From Iris pallida (Eukaryota; Streptophyta; Magnoliopsida; Asparagales; Iridaceae): a DNA stretch of 64,000 nucleotides. The stretch spans positions 7,954,868 through 8,018,867 of the forward strand of contig JANAVB010010791.1 of NCBI GenBank assembly GCA_029216955.1, given 5' to 3'. A program made the translations under genes and the position numbers. The notes beneath the pieces are model-generated. The model ran no database searches and had not been told where the DNA came from. It was given only the letters and a program-made list of their open reading frames with translations. Below are positions 1-12,433 of the stretch, in pieces (position 1 is the stretch's first letter; each line of letters begins with the position of its first letter).

Positions 1-285
1 TGCGGCACTATTCCTCCATGCGGCACTATTCAAGCCTGCGGTACTATTCAACCATACGGCACTATTCAAGCATGTGGTACTATGCAAGCCATACGGCACT
101 ATTTATCCATGCGGTACTATGCAAGCCATGCGGCACTATGCAAGCATGCGGTACTTTTTATCCATACGGTACTATGCAAGCCATGCGAAACTATACAAGC
201 CTACGATACTATTCATCCATGCGGCACTATGTAAGCCTGCGACACTATTCATCCATGCGGCACTATTCATCGTCCCTGCCAGAAC
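1..285. repeat. Minisatellite of about 18-20 bp (ATGCGGCACTATTCA type)
   Basis: About fourteen imperfect units of the pattern GGCACTATTCATCCATGC follow each other. The apparent Tyr/His-rich reading frames are by-products of the repeat. The unit has the same ATGCGG core as the arrays at 4740-5400, 22720-23390 and 54995-55520, but a different spacer. Confidence 0.85.
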
Positions 286-892
286 CAGGACAGATAAATA
301 TAAAAGATGTTCAAATATTGTTTTGGCCATAACTTCCTCAAAACAGGTCAAAATCTAACTTTTCAAGGGTCAAAATTATGTAGAATCAAATTCTCTACCA
401 CATGGACCAATTAGTTTTCGAAAATAAGTAAGTTTGATAGATCAAAACCAATAAAAACCGAAAATATTACAAACTTAGATCTATAAGAATTTATCCACCA
501 AAATAAAAAATGCCAAGTTCAAAAGATGCTTAGAATCATGTAAGAAAGAGTTTAGAACAAACAAAATAATATTTGTCCAACATTTAGCAAGATGTACTTG
601 TCTTAGGTTGGAGGAGAAAATGAAGAGGAAGTAGATGAAGAGAATGAAAATAATGGAGGAGAGAGAGAGAGAGAGAGGTTGGTTTTTATATAAAACCCTT
701 CTCATCTAAAACCAACTAAACCAAACCAAACCAAACCAAGTCAGGCCAAGTTGAACCAAACCAAATTAAACCAAGTTAAAATTAAACCAAAGAAAGGCTA
801 AAAAAGATAAGTCAAAATACGAGTCACCTGACAAAGGCCAGAATTCCGTATACGTATACTGAAAATATGTATAACAGAAAATGGGAGTGACA
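1..892 (-). mobile_element. Truncated gypsy LTR (B/E-related) at the window edge
   Basis: The stretch ends in GGGAGTGACA, like the LTR ends of elements B (6044, 24041) and E (56206). It also carries the same internal order as those LTRs: an ATGCGG-type short repeat array, a 'lost LTR backbone' stretch around 400-500 (acaaacttagatct), then a TG-rich AG tract. The LTR start lies left of the window. It abuts copia leader sequence at 893, so it inserted into, or replaced, the 5' end of element S. No open frame here looks coding. Orientation is inferred from B. Confidence 0.7.
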
Positions 893-1079
893 GGCATGCC
901 GTCGGCATACAAGGGTACACTGGCGATATGCCGATCGAGGAGAAAATCTATAAGTTCGGAAAATATTAAAATGTTCTGAAAACCAATAAAATACGAAATA
1001 CAGTACAAAGTACGTATCAGTATATAAATACCGATACTGTGAGACGAGTCTCACAGGACTCACATCCTGAGAGTGATCC
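893..1079 (+). other. Leader (5' UTR) remnant of element S
   Basis: The sequence between the gypsy LTR end and the gag ATG contains copies of the GCCGTCGGCATAC motif, which recurs at 27620-27750 and in the S LTR. I see no open frame and no primer-binding site. Confidence 0.5.
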
Positions 1080-2985
1080 ATGGCCACTAACCCTAGCACC
1101 AACTCATTTCACAATGAGGGACACTCCACAAATAGACCTCCTCTATTTGATGGAACCAACTATAACTACTAGAAAATTAGGATGGGCATTTATCTGAAGT
1201 CCATAGATTTCAATTTATGGGATTGTGTGATAAATGGTCTCCCTACCTCTTTCGTAGTTATTGAGAAAGTTGCTTCTGAGACCCTTAAGGAAAAATTCAC
1301 CAAGAATGCCAAGAAGCTTGCTAGTCGAGATGCTAAGGCTATGAACGCTCTACTACTCTCTCAATAGCAATGAATTCAATAGAATCTCCACTTGCAAGTC
1401 TTCATATGATTTTTGGAAATTGCTAGAAGTCACTCACGAGGGAACATCACAAGTAAAGGAATCTAAGATTAGCAGACTCACACAAGAGTATGAATCTTTT
1501 AAAATGAAACAAGATGAGTCTATTACTTGTATGTTCACTCGTTTGGTGATATCATTAACCCTCTTTCTTCTCTTGGTAAGATATACCCTACTCATGAAAA
1601 GATCAAAAAAATCCTCAGAGGACTGACCAAAGGATGGAATCCAAAAGCTACCGCCATCATTGAAGGGAACGACTTGACAACGATGAACCTTGAAACCCTC
1701 ATGGGGAAGCTTATGACCCATGAACTAGACATGAAAGATCAAGAGGAATCTTCTATGCAAGAAAAGGAGAAGGAGAAGGCAAAAGAAAAGGAGAAGTCCC
1801 TGGCCCTCAAGGTTACAAAATCTCACTCAAAGGATAGCTCCGATGATGACGAATCAGATGATGGTGAAGAAATAGCTCTCACCGCCAAGCACTTTCGAAA
1901 GTTTCTCAAGTTCAACAGAACCAACCGATTCAGACGGGTCAATGATGAAGAGCCAGCTTGCTACCAATGTAGAAGAACCGGACACATCAAGAGAGATTGT
2001 CCTATAATAAGAAAGGATTTAGCAAATACAAGAAGTCCAACAAAGGAAGCTCATCCTCCAGAAAATATGCCAATACCAGTATTTGGTGTGAAAGTGATGC
2101 TAGTGACTCGGACAACGAGAAAAAATGCAAACATAATGCAAATGTTTGTCTCATGGCAACCGATGAGGTACTCGATGACTTCTCTTTAAATATTCTTTCT
2201 TACGATGATTTGGAAAATGCCATTCTTGAATTATGCGAGGAACACAAAGGAGTAAGAAATAAGTATAAGAAATCTCTAAAAGAGGTTGAGGCATGCAAAC
2301 AAGAAATAGAAAGGCTCTCTAACGTTATTATTGATGTAAAGGGAAAAACTCCCGCCTCTGACACTGATGACATTGAGTCCTTGAGACTAAAGCTAGTAGA
2401 ATCTGAAGACGTCATTAAAAAAAGGACATTAAAATTCAATCCCTCAGAGATTCTTATAATTTTGCCATACACAAAACACTTACTGCTAATCAAAGAGAGT
2501 ATGACACTTCTATTAAGTATAATGATCTTCTTGAGCATGGTAAGAAACTTATTGATAAGAACACGGTTCACACAAGACACACCACACACCTCACACCTCA
2601 CAACACAAATCACAATTCTCACACGTATAAGAACACCGCACATAGGTCCTCTCCTAACACAAGAAAGGAACCCTTTGTAAAGAAGAACACATCGCATCAT
2701 GCCTTTTATTATCATCACCATAACACTCATGTTAAAGCTCCTCACACCAGAGCACCGCATGTTCATGATACTCACTCTTTTTTTTCTAAATCTATATCAC
2801 CTATGATGTGCAACTATTGTGGTCTACTTGGACACACTTTTCATTATTGTCAAATGAGAAAACATGTTGATATGAAAATATTTAAGTGGGTTCCTAAGAC
2901 TAACAATCAAGGATCCAAACACTCTTGGGTACCAAAGTCTCTATCTTCAACCTTTGTTGTAGATGAACCCTCCCTCACATGCTAG
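1080..2985 (+). pseudogene. gag: Sirevirus-like copia gag, decayed
   Basis: The capsid/nucleocapsid protein of element S starts at the ATG at 1080 (MATNPSTNSF). The gag motif 'RPPLFDGTNYNY' is followed by an in-frame TAG (1170-1172) where related gags have Trp, so TGG changed to TAG. Further frameshifts follow. The capsid part (ESKISRLTQEYESFKM, then the FGDIINPLSSLG to ILRGLTKGWNPKATAI stretch) is readable up to about 1700. A charged Lys/Glu and Asp/Ser stretch follows, then a CCHC zinc knuckle CYQCRRTGHIKRDC near 1960-2000, a coiled-coil-like segment (ELCEEHKGVRNKYKKSLKEV) and a second knuckle CNYCGLLGHTFHYC near 2806-2850. From 2354 on, this sequence is present a second time at 3811-3921 plus 24042-24560. 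Confidence 0.85.
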
Positions 2986-3811
2986 AAGCAAGTGGATCCT
3001 CGATAGCGGTTGCTCATGGCACATAACCGGTGATGCTTCACTTTTTGCAATGCTATCGATGAAGAAAGAATGCCATATCTCATTCGGTAACAATCTAAAA
3101 GGACACATCATAGGAAATGGTAATATCGGCTCACCTTCTTATCCGTGTATTAAAAATATTTGTCTTGTTATAAATCTCAAGCATAACCTTCTTAGTATTA
3201 GTCATCTTACGGACAATGGTTATGATATTAAATTTGTTAAACACAAATGCTTCATCACCGATAGCACCAATGAATCTACGGTGTATGAAGGCATTAGAGA
3301 AAATAATATCTATGTCCTTTATCTTATTGAAGGTACTAACAATGACAGGTGCTTAGTTACAAAGAACAATAAAAGTTGGCTATGGCACATAAGACTTGGA
3401 CATGCCAACATGGATACCATCTCTCGAGTTGCCCCAAGAAGCTTGTAAGAGGGCTTCCAAGTATTTTGTTCAAAAAGGACATGGTATGTGAAGAATATGA
3501 GAAAAGTAAGTGACCAAGTCATCCTTCAAATCCATCAACTCAGTAAGCACTACTAGACCTCTCCAACTCATTCATATGGATTTATTTGATCATAGTAGAG
3601 TAGCTAGTATTGGAGGAAAACTTTATGCTTTTGTTTTGGTTGATGATTTTTCAAGATTTACTTGGGTTATTTTTCTTGCAAATAAGAGTGATACTTTTCG
3701 TAAATTTCTTACTTTTTGCAAACGTGTTCAAAATGAGAAAGGCTTTACTATAAACAAAATTAGGTGTGATCATGGAGGAGAATTTGACAATGCCGATTTT
3801 AAAAGATTTTG
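2963..3811 (+). pseudogene. pol: Copia pol fragment, copy 1: protease, GAG-pre-integrase, truncated integrase
   Basis: The first copy of the protease-integrase region has the aspartic protease signature WILDSGCSWHIT. The GAG-pre-integrase stretch (WLWHIRLGHANMDTISR) follows, with a frameshift at about 3440. The integrase core starts with LIHMDLFDHSRVAS (first Asp) and has IRCDHGGEFDNADFKRF (second Asp). At 3811 the frame jumps from the integrase Phe-Cys motif straight into gag-type sequence (SDTDDIESLRLKLVE), so the catalytic Glu and everything downstream are absent from this copy. The junction has no filler. The matching continuation of integrase is found in copy 2 from 25387. Confidence 0.85.
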
Positions 3812-3921
3812 CCTCGGACACTGATGATATTGAGTCCTTGAGACTAAAGCTAGTAGAATCTGAAGACGTCATTAAAAAAAGGACGTTGAAATTCAGTCCC
3901 TCAGAGATGCTTATAATTTTG
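3811..3921 (+). pseudogene. gag: Start of duplicated copia segment (gag C-terminal piece), copy 2, left part
   Basis: The sequence from GCCTCGGACACTGATGA matches 2354 onward of the same element with few substitutions. It breaks at TTTTG (3917-3921), where gypsy element B is inserted. The match resumes at 24042 with TTTTGCCATACACAAAAC, while the undisturbed version is seen at 2459-2475. Confidence 0.9.
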
Positions 3922-6044
3922 TGTCACGCCCCAGAACCAGAATACCGGAGAGCGGAGGAATGACTCAGCCAGCTATGTATTACGGGTAGATGAATACCGT
4001 ATAATACGATCAATGCTGTCTAAAAGACGAGGGGGTGCATACTACATGAAAGTCTTACTAGGGTTACTCATCATCTATTGTCTCAATCATTCAAACAAGA
4101 AACAGTAAATAGAGAACATGTAAGATAAAGCAGTAAGGCGTCCCAAATGCTTGGTCAAAATGTTCTTAAGATCTGGCTGTACAAAACTTAGCCAGATGAT
4201 ATAGCAAGGTATACACAATTGTTATCAGCTGCAGTCTGACTTAGTTACAATTATGTAAAAGTAAGTACAAGACAATCCGACTAACATGTCGGTGCCAAGC
4301 GGTAAAAGTGAAGTAAATAGTAAAAATGAATAGGGAAGCAAGGGACCCACTCGTGTCTTCCGGCGATCATCCCTCTAGTATTGACCATCTTGGAGGTGGA
4401 AATAAGCTGAGTCCTCGGGAACTGGCTCTAAATCTGGCCATACAAAACCAGAGAGGTTAGACCTCTAATAGCAAGTACCGCAAGGAAGCACGATATGAGA
4501 AATTGGAACCAGTGATAAGAGTAAGAATATGATAAAAGGGTCTCTGCTTGCTACTGGGGTTTGCACAACATCACGGCACTTCAAGCCAACTTCCTAACCA
4601 AACAAGGACAGAAGTTGACCCATCATGTCCTGACGTTCTGCTCATCTCAGTAGTTAACAGAGTAGGTACAGTACACAATCAATATCAATCCGGGACAAAA
4701 AATAGCTAAAAGGCACTATAGGCAGCAATAGATGAGTGCCTATTTATGCGGCTGGGTAAATTAGGGTCCCTCTATGTGGCCAGAATCGGGTCAGAATCCC
4801 ATGCGGCCCAGGGAACCAAGGGCCATGCTTATGCGGCCAAGGGTCACCATACGGCAATCAGCCGAGGGTCATGCGGCTAAAGACCTATGCTGCAAGCAGC
4901 CACGCGGCAAGGAAAACATGCATATGCGGCAAGGGAAATGAGTTCATACGGCTGAGAAAGTAAAGTTCATGCGGCTCGGAGACTGAGTCTCATGCGGCTC
5001 GGGGACTGAGTCTCATGCGGCTCAGGGACTGAGTCTCATGCGGCTCAGGGACTGAGTCTCATGCGGCTCAGGGGACTGAGTCTCATGCGGCTCGGGGACT
5101 ATGCGGCCAGAGCTATGGGTTCATGCTATGGGTTCATGCGACAAAGAGAGATATGCGACTGAGAAGTAATCATACATATGCGGCAGTGAATGCGGGGGTT
5201 CATGAGGCTGAAGAAATTGGAGTCTTATACGACAAAGGCAAAGGAACCATGGCCTATGCGGCTAAGGACCATTAGGCCATGTGGCTAAGTCTGCCATTAG
5301 GCCATGCGGCTAAGTCTGCCATGCGGCCAGGGGAAGCTAAGTCTGCCATGCGGCCAGGGAAAGCTAACCGCATGAAAGCCATACGGCTAAGACGCTGTTC
5401 TTCTTCTCCACTTTTCGAGAAGAAGAACTAAGGAACGCCATGGCTTCCAAGCTCCACTAAACCTTCATCCAAGGTCAGAATCCAGACTTCTATTGGTCAA
5501 AATGGGGCAGAACAAAATTTCCTACAACATGGAGCCATCAAAACTTAAATATAACAAGGTTAGTTAGATCAAAACCCAAGAAATCTAAAAATACAACAAA
5601 CTTAGATCTACAAGAAATGAGCCATGGAAATTAAAAATACTAAGTACTAGAGTATCTTAGAATCTCGTAAGGAAGACAATAGAACAACAAAAATTGTAAT
5701 TCATCACGTAGCAAGTTGTACTTGCCTAGCTCTTCTAGGTTGGTGGGAGAGTAATAGAGGTTGAAAAAGAAGTAAATGGGAGTAATGAAGAGAGAGAAAA
5801 GGTTGGGGGCTTTAAATGGAGATGATGGTAGGTTGGTTGGGTTCATGATGAACCACCCAAACCCGAAAATAAACCAGCCCAAGCCGATCCTAAGAACAAA
5901 GCAAAAGCATGAAAAAAAATACAGAAAAATAATAAGCTCAAAATTAAAGAATTTAAATACAGAACAAATGCATGATAAATATTAAATAAATTCATTCAAG
6001 CGGTACATGCATTAAAATATATATTCTGGAAAAGGAAAGTGACA
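3922..6044 (-). repeat. Left (3') LTR of element B, with internal deletion
   Basis: It starts TGTCACGCCCCAG and ends AAAGTGACA, so the ends are TG...CA. It aligns along its length with 21170-24041 but lacks about 740 bp present there (about 21930-22670). The breakpoint lies in the repeated ACAATCAA sequence near 4674-4685, which suggests a microhomology deletion. No gene is seen. Confidence 0.9.
4740..5400. repeat. ATGCGGCT minisatellite within B left LTR
   Basis: About 30 copies of (C)ATGCGGC(T/C) with spacers of 10-20 bp occur here. The block 4975-5100 is a regular array of about 21 bp (CGGGGACTGAGTCTCATGCGG). A similar array is in the right LTR and in solo LTR E. Confidence 0.85.
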
Positions 6045-6213
6045 TCTCTACCCTCCTTAGGAAAATTTCATCCTCAAAATTTCAAATCCAAGCGGGATAG
6101 AAACATCAGAGCTAAACTAATCTAAGTACAAGCAATTGAGCAAGCAGCTATTTTACAATGTCAAATAGCAAGTAATATATCTATATTTATCAATCTATGA
6201 CATCAAGAAATTC
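6045..6213 (-). promoter_or_regulatory. Polypurine tract and 3' UTR of element B
   Basis: Read on the minus strand, GAGGATGAAATTTTCC is followed by AAGGAGGGTAGAGA directly before the LTR TGTCAC. A purine-rich run abutting the 3' LTR is the plus-strand primer of gypsy elements. The GAGGA(C/T)GAAAT motif upstream of it also occurs in A, C and D. Confidence 0.75.
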
Positions 6214-6825
6214 CTACTCATAGGGTGATAGGCATGAAGAATCAAGACAATCAAGGTACACGGAAAGAAATATACCTTGTGAGTCAAATATGTGCGGATA
6301 TCGTGATCGGATATTGTCCTCATGTTCCCACGTTGACTCTCCTAAAGAGTGATGACCCCAAGCAACACGGACAAGGCTAATTGTTCGGTTCTTGAGTATC
6401 TTCTCCCTTTGGTCTAAAATAGACACAAGCTGTTCCTCGTAAGACATGTTGGTACCAACAACCAGTTCAGAATGATTGAGGATATGGCTTGGGTCCGATA
6501 CATATCTACGCAACTGAGATACATGAAACACATCATGCACCTCTCATAACGAAGGTGGAAGGGACAAACGATAAACAACATCGCCTACCCTATCAAGGAT
6601 AACAAATGGGCCCACATATCGTGGACTCAACTTCCCGTGAACGCCAAATCTAATGACCCCACGAGTAGGTGAGATCCGCAAGAACACGTGGTCCCCAACA
6701 AAAAATTCTAGCGGCCTACGATGCTGGTCCATCCAATATCGATGTCGATCTTGCACAACTTGAAGTCGCTCTCTAATTCCCTTAACCACTTCAACTGTCT
6801 GAACAATCAGTTCTGGGCCTAGCAT
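6214..6825 (-). pseudogene. pol: Integrase C-terminus and chromodomain of element B
   Basis: Two adjoining open segments on the minus strand, 6825-6544 and 6540-6214, are separated by a single stop. The first holds the GPF-type integrase tail (LSPRYVGPFVILDRVGDVVYRL). The second starts with DVFHVSQLRRYV and ends in a chromodomain-like fold: VSILDQREKILKNRTI, VRVAWGHHSLGESTWEHE, then IRSRYPHIF. The Trp residues of VAWGHH and STWEHE are retained. Chromodomains of this clade are thought to direct integration to heterochromatin. Confidence 0.85.
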
Positions 6826-6846
6826 CTTCCTCTCCCCGATATCATC

Positions 6847-7467
6847 CTATGCCAGTGGCGACCTACACTCCTTACCATATAGTGCTTTAAATAGCACCAT
6901 CTGGATACTGGCTTGATAACTATTATTGTACGAGAACTCGACTAAGTGCAAATAATTCTTCCAAGATCCTCCAAAATCTAGGGTGCAAGCTCGTAACATA
7001 TCTTCTAAAGTCTGAATTATTCTTTCTGATTGCCCTTCCGTCTGTGGATGGTAAGCCGTGCTAAATCTTAACTTGGTACCCAGACTATGATGTAGACTCT
7101 TCCAGAAATATAATATAAAATGGGTATCTCTATCTGAGATAATACTAACAGGAACCCCATGCTGCCTGACTATCTGCGACATATACAATTCTGCCAACTT
7201 TTTTGTAGATTGCCCTACTCTAAAAGGAAGAAAATGTGCCACCTTTGTAAGCCGGTCCACTATCACCCAAACAGCATCTTTACCACTTGGTGATCTCGAT
7301 AAACCGGTCACAAAGTCCATGGTGATATGTTCCCACTTTCATTCCGGAATAGGAAGCGGTTGCAATAATCCAGCCGGCCTCTGTTGTTCTGCCTTTACTT
7401 GCTGACATATCAAGCAACGGGAAACGAATCTAGCTATCTCCCTCTTCATTCCGTTCCACCAGAAGTA
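6847..7467 (-). pseudogene. pol: Integrase core of element B
   Basis: The catalytic core reads MDFVTGLSRSPSGKDAVWV (first Asp), SIISDRDTHF (second Asp) and [19 protein letters not shown] (Glu), so the DDE triad is present. It ends at a stop at 6844-6846 after YGKECRSPLA, where relatives continue with W. Upstream, to about 7560, the zinc-binding domain is readable in pieces ([17 protein letters not shown], with the CLICQQ Cys pair around 7400). Stops and frameshifts separate it from RNase H. Confidence 0.85.
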
Positions 7468-8541
7468 CTACTTGATATCTTGGTACATTTTGGTCCCTCC
7501 AGGGTGTATAGAATACTGAGAACTGTGGGCTTCTGTTATAACCTCCTGTCTGATATCTCCACTAGGCACACATAGACGTGATTCAAATCTAAGTGTACCA
7601 TTTTCGTGAATTTTCATCTCCTTCCTGACTCCTGACTCACATTCGGTCCTAAGCTTCTGAATCCTTGGGTCCTGTGCCTGAGCTACCTTGATCCTGTCTA
7701 CCAAGTCAGATTGAACTCGTAGACTTGCCAGAATTCCTACATCACTAGAAAGTATAACCTCGATGCCCATCTCCTGAAGGTCTTCTAAGATATATTTTTG
7801 TGATGTCAACATAAATGTGCCGCCTCTCCTGCTAAGAGCATCTGCTACCACGTTAGACTTGCCTGGATGATACTGAAGCTCTACGTCGTAATCCTTGATC
7901 AACTCTAACCATCTTCTCTGCCTCATGTTCAGTTCCTTCTGAGTAAAGATGTACTTTAGACTTTTGTGGTCTGTGTACATATCCACTCGATCACCATACA
8001 AGTAATGCCTCCATAGCTTCAAAGCAAATACTATGGCTGCCAACTCCAAGTTATGAGTTGGATAATTCTTCTCGTGGTCTCGAAGTTGCCTAGATGCATA
8101 CACTATCACCTTCCCATGTTGCATGAGGACACACCCAAGTCTCTTTTTTGCTGCGTCATAATAAACGGTAAAATCTCTGGGTCCAATTGACAATGTAAGA
8201 ATGGGTGTCGATATCAATTTCTGCCTTAAATTCTCAAATGATGCCTGGCATTCTGCCGACCAGACGAATGACACATCCTTCCGTGTCAAGCGGGTCATGG
8301 GTGCTGAGAGTCTTGTAAAATATGATACGAATCTTCTATAATATCCTGCCAATCCTAAAAAACTCCGCACATCTGCTGCGGTCTTAGGTACTGGCCAACT
8401 CTTTACCGTTTCTACCTTCTTGGGATCCACTGCTACTCCAGTCCCTGATATGATGTGTCCCAAAAATGAAATATGATCTGTCCAAAACTCACACTTCCTG
8501 AGCTTGGCATACAACTGGTTCTCTCTCAGAACCTGTAACAC
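7468..8541 (-). pseudogene. pol: RT thumb, RNase H and integrase zinc-domain start of element B
   Basis: This is the longest open frame of B (357 codons). It opens with the RT connection ([41 protein letters not shown]). RNase H follows, with [13 protein letters not shown] (first Asp), [21 protein letters not shown] (Glu), [11 protein letters not shown] and VVADALSRR (later Asp residues). It then runs into the integrase His pair ([13 protein letters not shown]). A 1-nt loss at about 8590 (FLDDIW instead of FLDDIL) disconnects it from the RT palm. Confidence 0.88.
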
Positions 8542-8544
8542 TTT

Positions 8545-9113
8545 TCTGAGGTGATCTTCATGCTCTTCTTCACTAGCTGAGTATACCAGATGTCGTCGAG
8601 AAACACAACAACAAATTGATCTAATTATGGCATAAAGATGCAGTTCATCAAATCCATAAATATTACTGGAGCATTGGTCAAACCAAACGACATAACTAGG
8701 AATTTGTAATGCCCGTACTTCGAACTGAATGCTGTCTTGGAAATATACTTTTTTTGAACTCTAACTTGATGATACCCTGACTGAAGATCTATCTTGGAGA
8801 AAACTCTTGTTCTGCTCAACTGATCAAACAAGTCGTCGATTCTAGGTAATGGATACTTGTTCTTTACTGTCGCCGCGTTGAGCTTTCTGTAGTCAATACA
8901 CAATCTTGATGACCCATCCTTCTTTCCTACAAGTACCACTGGTGCTCCCTATGGTGATTCGCTGTCTCGGATAAACTTCTTCGCCTTCAGTTCCTCTACG
9001 TGCTGATACACCTTGGCCTACTCGGAATCTGCCATTCTGTAAACTCGATTTGATATCGATTTAGTTCAGGTGCCAATTTTATACTGAACTCAATAGCCCT
9101 AACCGGGGGTAAA
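8545..9113 (-). pseudogene. pol: RT fingers/palm of element B, cut by insertion A
   Basis: [45 protein letters not shown] and [13 protein letters not shown] are RT blocks. The catalytic block FLDDI is present near 8595-8610. The 5' end on this strand (9050-9113) encodes VRAIEFSIKLAPELNRYQ, the linker between protease and RT. It joins exactly to the protease end at 19045 once element A and one GTAAA copy are removed. Confidence 0.88.
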
Positions 9114-12100
9114 TGTAACGCTCCAGTCCCAAAATACTTAGGACTAGATACGTATCCATGCCAGCTGCATACATACGAAGTATACTCCAATATATGGAAA
9201 CTCGTATGTATACATAAGCTGTAAAATACAGTAGAACCATAATAACTAAATCTCATCCACTAGATAAATAAATGATATAAAAGCAACTTGAATTTATTAT
9301 GTGTACAATCGTTGGGCGGAGACAAAGTCCACTACCAACTATCTCAAATAAAATGTACAAGAAGTGATCGATAAAATAATGAGACGAACCAAGCGCAATC
9401 GTCTTCGGAAGAATGGAGAAGATCACGGCCTTGGCTAGAACACCTGCAAAATCACAGAAGCACACACCTGGAGAGATAACCAGGTCCTCAGAGGGACGTA
9501 ATAAGATACATAAAGAACATGCCATAATAAACTGAATATATAATATGTCACAAACCGAAATAAGTGACAAGACGACAATAAGGTAATCTAACCGTACTAC
9601 AGTGTTTATGCAGTTAAGAACAAACCTCTAATGCATGGGCACTCTGGCTCAGTAGCAGTAATCTCAGGTATGGCCCATCAGGATACCAGGGACCTCAAAG
9701 CATAACATTCATCGAATGTCAGAGGCCAGCAGTAAATCAGTATCAGGATCCAGGACCGTATCTCCCGCGGAGATAACCGGCAATAGGGAAGTGCATACTT
9801 GGCCCATACGTCAAGGAACTGTTCTTCCCACCCAATGCCTAGCAGAGTCACATCCATGTCTCACATACCTCTACTAACTGCTATGTCTCCTAACATGCCT
9901 CTATTAGCAGTTAGCCCTATCGCATGCGCATGGGGGATCACCCCACACACAAGAACCTCTATATGTACTCATCTCATACATCCTCGTGGTACAACTGTGT
10001 TAAGGTATATGCGATACACTACAGACGGTAGTCTCTTAACTCTAAGTCCATATGCAGTCAAAGGATAATAACAAAGTATATCTAATATCACTGAGCAGAC
10101 AGTAAATCAAGAACAGTAAGAACTGGAAATAACTGAACAGTGATATGTAATAAAATGCAAACTAAATATAAACAGTATAATGGCAAGGTATCTTGCCCGC
10201 GGATGGTGCGAGAAACAGCAAAATCCAATCAATCAGAATCGTCAACACGAAAGTCAAAATCTACAAGAAGCTCCGGATGCTGAAACAAACATCACGAACG
10301 AGTTTGGAATAAAAGATATACCTAGGAAACACCTGTCCAAAAGTTAAATTCTGGAACAGGGGCAAAATCATAATTTTGGATCAAAACGATGTCCGCCGTT
10401 GGACCCGTTTTACACAGAAATACGTGCCAGAACCTATGGTCTCTAAAGTCGTCAAACTACATGTCTACAGATTTGTTTTGAGGAGACGAACCCAACGGCA
10501 TGTCCAATTTTTGATTCCGGTGGGCTGTGCACAAAATCGCCCGTTGAGTGGGATTGTGGGCCCGCCAAAATAGCGTTCCGATCAACGGTCTCAGAATCGG
10601 ACCAAACTTGGCTCACAGGACCAGAAAAATATTCCGAGTCCAATGGCGCAAGTTTCATCGCGATATGATGAGTGTGCACAAAGTTGTGACTTAATTTGCA
10701 AAGAGTCGATACGGAGGTATCTCGACGGATACGCATCGATTTCGTCGCGCATATGCAACAAAATCGGATTTCGTCAGTTCCCACACGTCAACAATATTCA
10801 TACGCGCCTTTCGATGCATATAGTGCACGACCACGTTGCCCGGTTTGTCGGGACAGATGCCGTATCAGAGTGTTTCTCTACTTTTTGAAAACAGAATTTA
10901 CAGTTTTTCGGAAAACTTTAACAACGTGTAACTTTCTACATACTAGATGAAAAGTGAATCCAAAAGGTGCGTTACAATCTCGGTTAGGTTGTCTTTGACT
11001 TCCTTCAATTAGTTTTTACGAAAGCTTAATGGACAGGGAGAAAAGTGGCCGACAAGTTGGTGTTTCAAAACAGTATTTAATATTCAGAAAAGTGGGTTTT
11101 TCTCCAAATTTGTCTCGATTTTTCGAGCAAGTTGGATGGCCATGTCAAAATCCACCTAGGTGATCTCGAAGAGGGTCAAGTCTACTTTCCAGAACATTTT
11201 ACAGATCGAAAATCGGAGTTACGAGTAAAACGTTACGTCGTAGGGAAGTAGGGTACCTTGAGTGGAAAAACTGCTCCGTGGGTGACGCGGGGCTGACTTC
11301 CGATGCTCCGTTCGTCGTGCACACAACTCCGTTGCTGGTGAAACGAACTCATAGGCGAAGAGGGTATGTTCTGCTAAAAGTTTCGTTTTGGAAGTCTAGG
11401 GTTTTGAGGTCTGAGGACGAAGTTATATTTATCGCAAGTTGGGGGCAAAACCTAGTAATACTAGGATTAGCAAAATGCTTATGTGCACCCAATACCTCAC
11501 GGGTTGGTGCAGGTTGCATGCTGCAGCGCCCAAGGAAAAAGGGGGCCCCGCCCACTCATGTGGGTGGTTGACTTTGTTTTTTTTTTCTTTTTCTTTTTCT
11601 TTTCTTTTCTTTTCTTATTCTTATCTAAATCTTTAAACATTTTTTTTTCTAAATCTTTTTAAACTTTATAAATATATATCCAAAAATTATTTAAATACAA
11701 ATAATGCTTTAAATATCACATATCCAAAATTTTAATATATTTAAATATATCTACATACATATATATAAATTTATCTTACAATAAATCAATCTCAATAATA
11801 ATAATAATATCTAAATAGAATGAACATATTTTAATCTCCATAAAATAACTTAAATTATAATAAAATAATAATAATCGTCCCAATGGGTGAACTTTACCGC
11901 TCACCCATGTGTGGGTCAAAAAATCATACCATCCTGTAAAACATTATTTAATTAATAAAATATAAATTTTGTACCGAAAGTCAATAAATATTCAACAAGT
12001 CTCAAAATTATTTAAAAATATTTGTACACACATGAAATATTCCTACCTGGCCATCTTGGTCCCACCACATGCCTACACGGGCTTAAATTTGGTTCGGGCC

Positions 12101-12433
12101 CTGTTCGGACTGAATTGGACAAACCGAACCGTCTAAAAATCAATATATAAAATAATATTTAATTAAAATAATTTAAAAGCGTTATTTCACAACTCGGCCT
12201 GGTTTTCCTAGTTCGGACTGAACTATGGCTAAGCCTCCCACGACATGGCTAATATACTGGTCAAAGCACACTACTACATCTTTCGTGCCAAAATTCATGG
12301 ACGTCTTGTGTTCCAAAATTTAAAAATGGCTAAGGTCATTTCTAATAATAAATTTTTTTTCATAAATTGCATAAATTAATTTGAACTCTAATAAAACAAT
12401 AATAAATAATTTTAAAAAAATATGGGTTTTACA
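9114..12433 (-). repeat. Left (3') LTR of LARD A
   Basis: It begins TGTAACGCTCCAGTCCC and ends GGGTTTTACA. It contains a moderately GC-rich stretch at about 10380-11560, a T/C-rich tract at 11577-11625 and an AT-rich tail. The short open frames recur identically in the other LTR and show no recognisable domain, so I do not call genes here. Confidence 0.92.

Noticed and set aside
1..285. Regularly spaced repeats that could recall a CRISPR array
   Set aside because: The units are contiguous and degenerate without unique spacers, in a plant LTR.
5640..5985. Short frames at 5640-5985 and their twins at 23691-23982
   Set aside because: They are the two LTRs of B. The frames are near-mirror artefacts in both strands without domain similarity.
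10376..11636. Several frames conserved between 10.4-11.6 kb and 17.0-18.3 kb
   Set aside because: Both lie in the LTRs of A. Identity is due to LTR duplication, overlapping frames are equally open, and no domain is seen.
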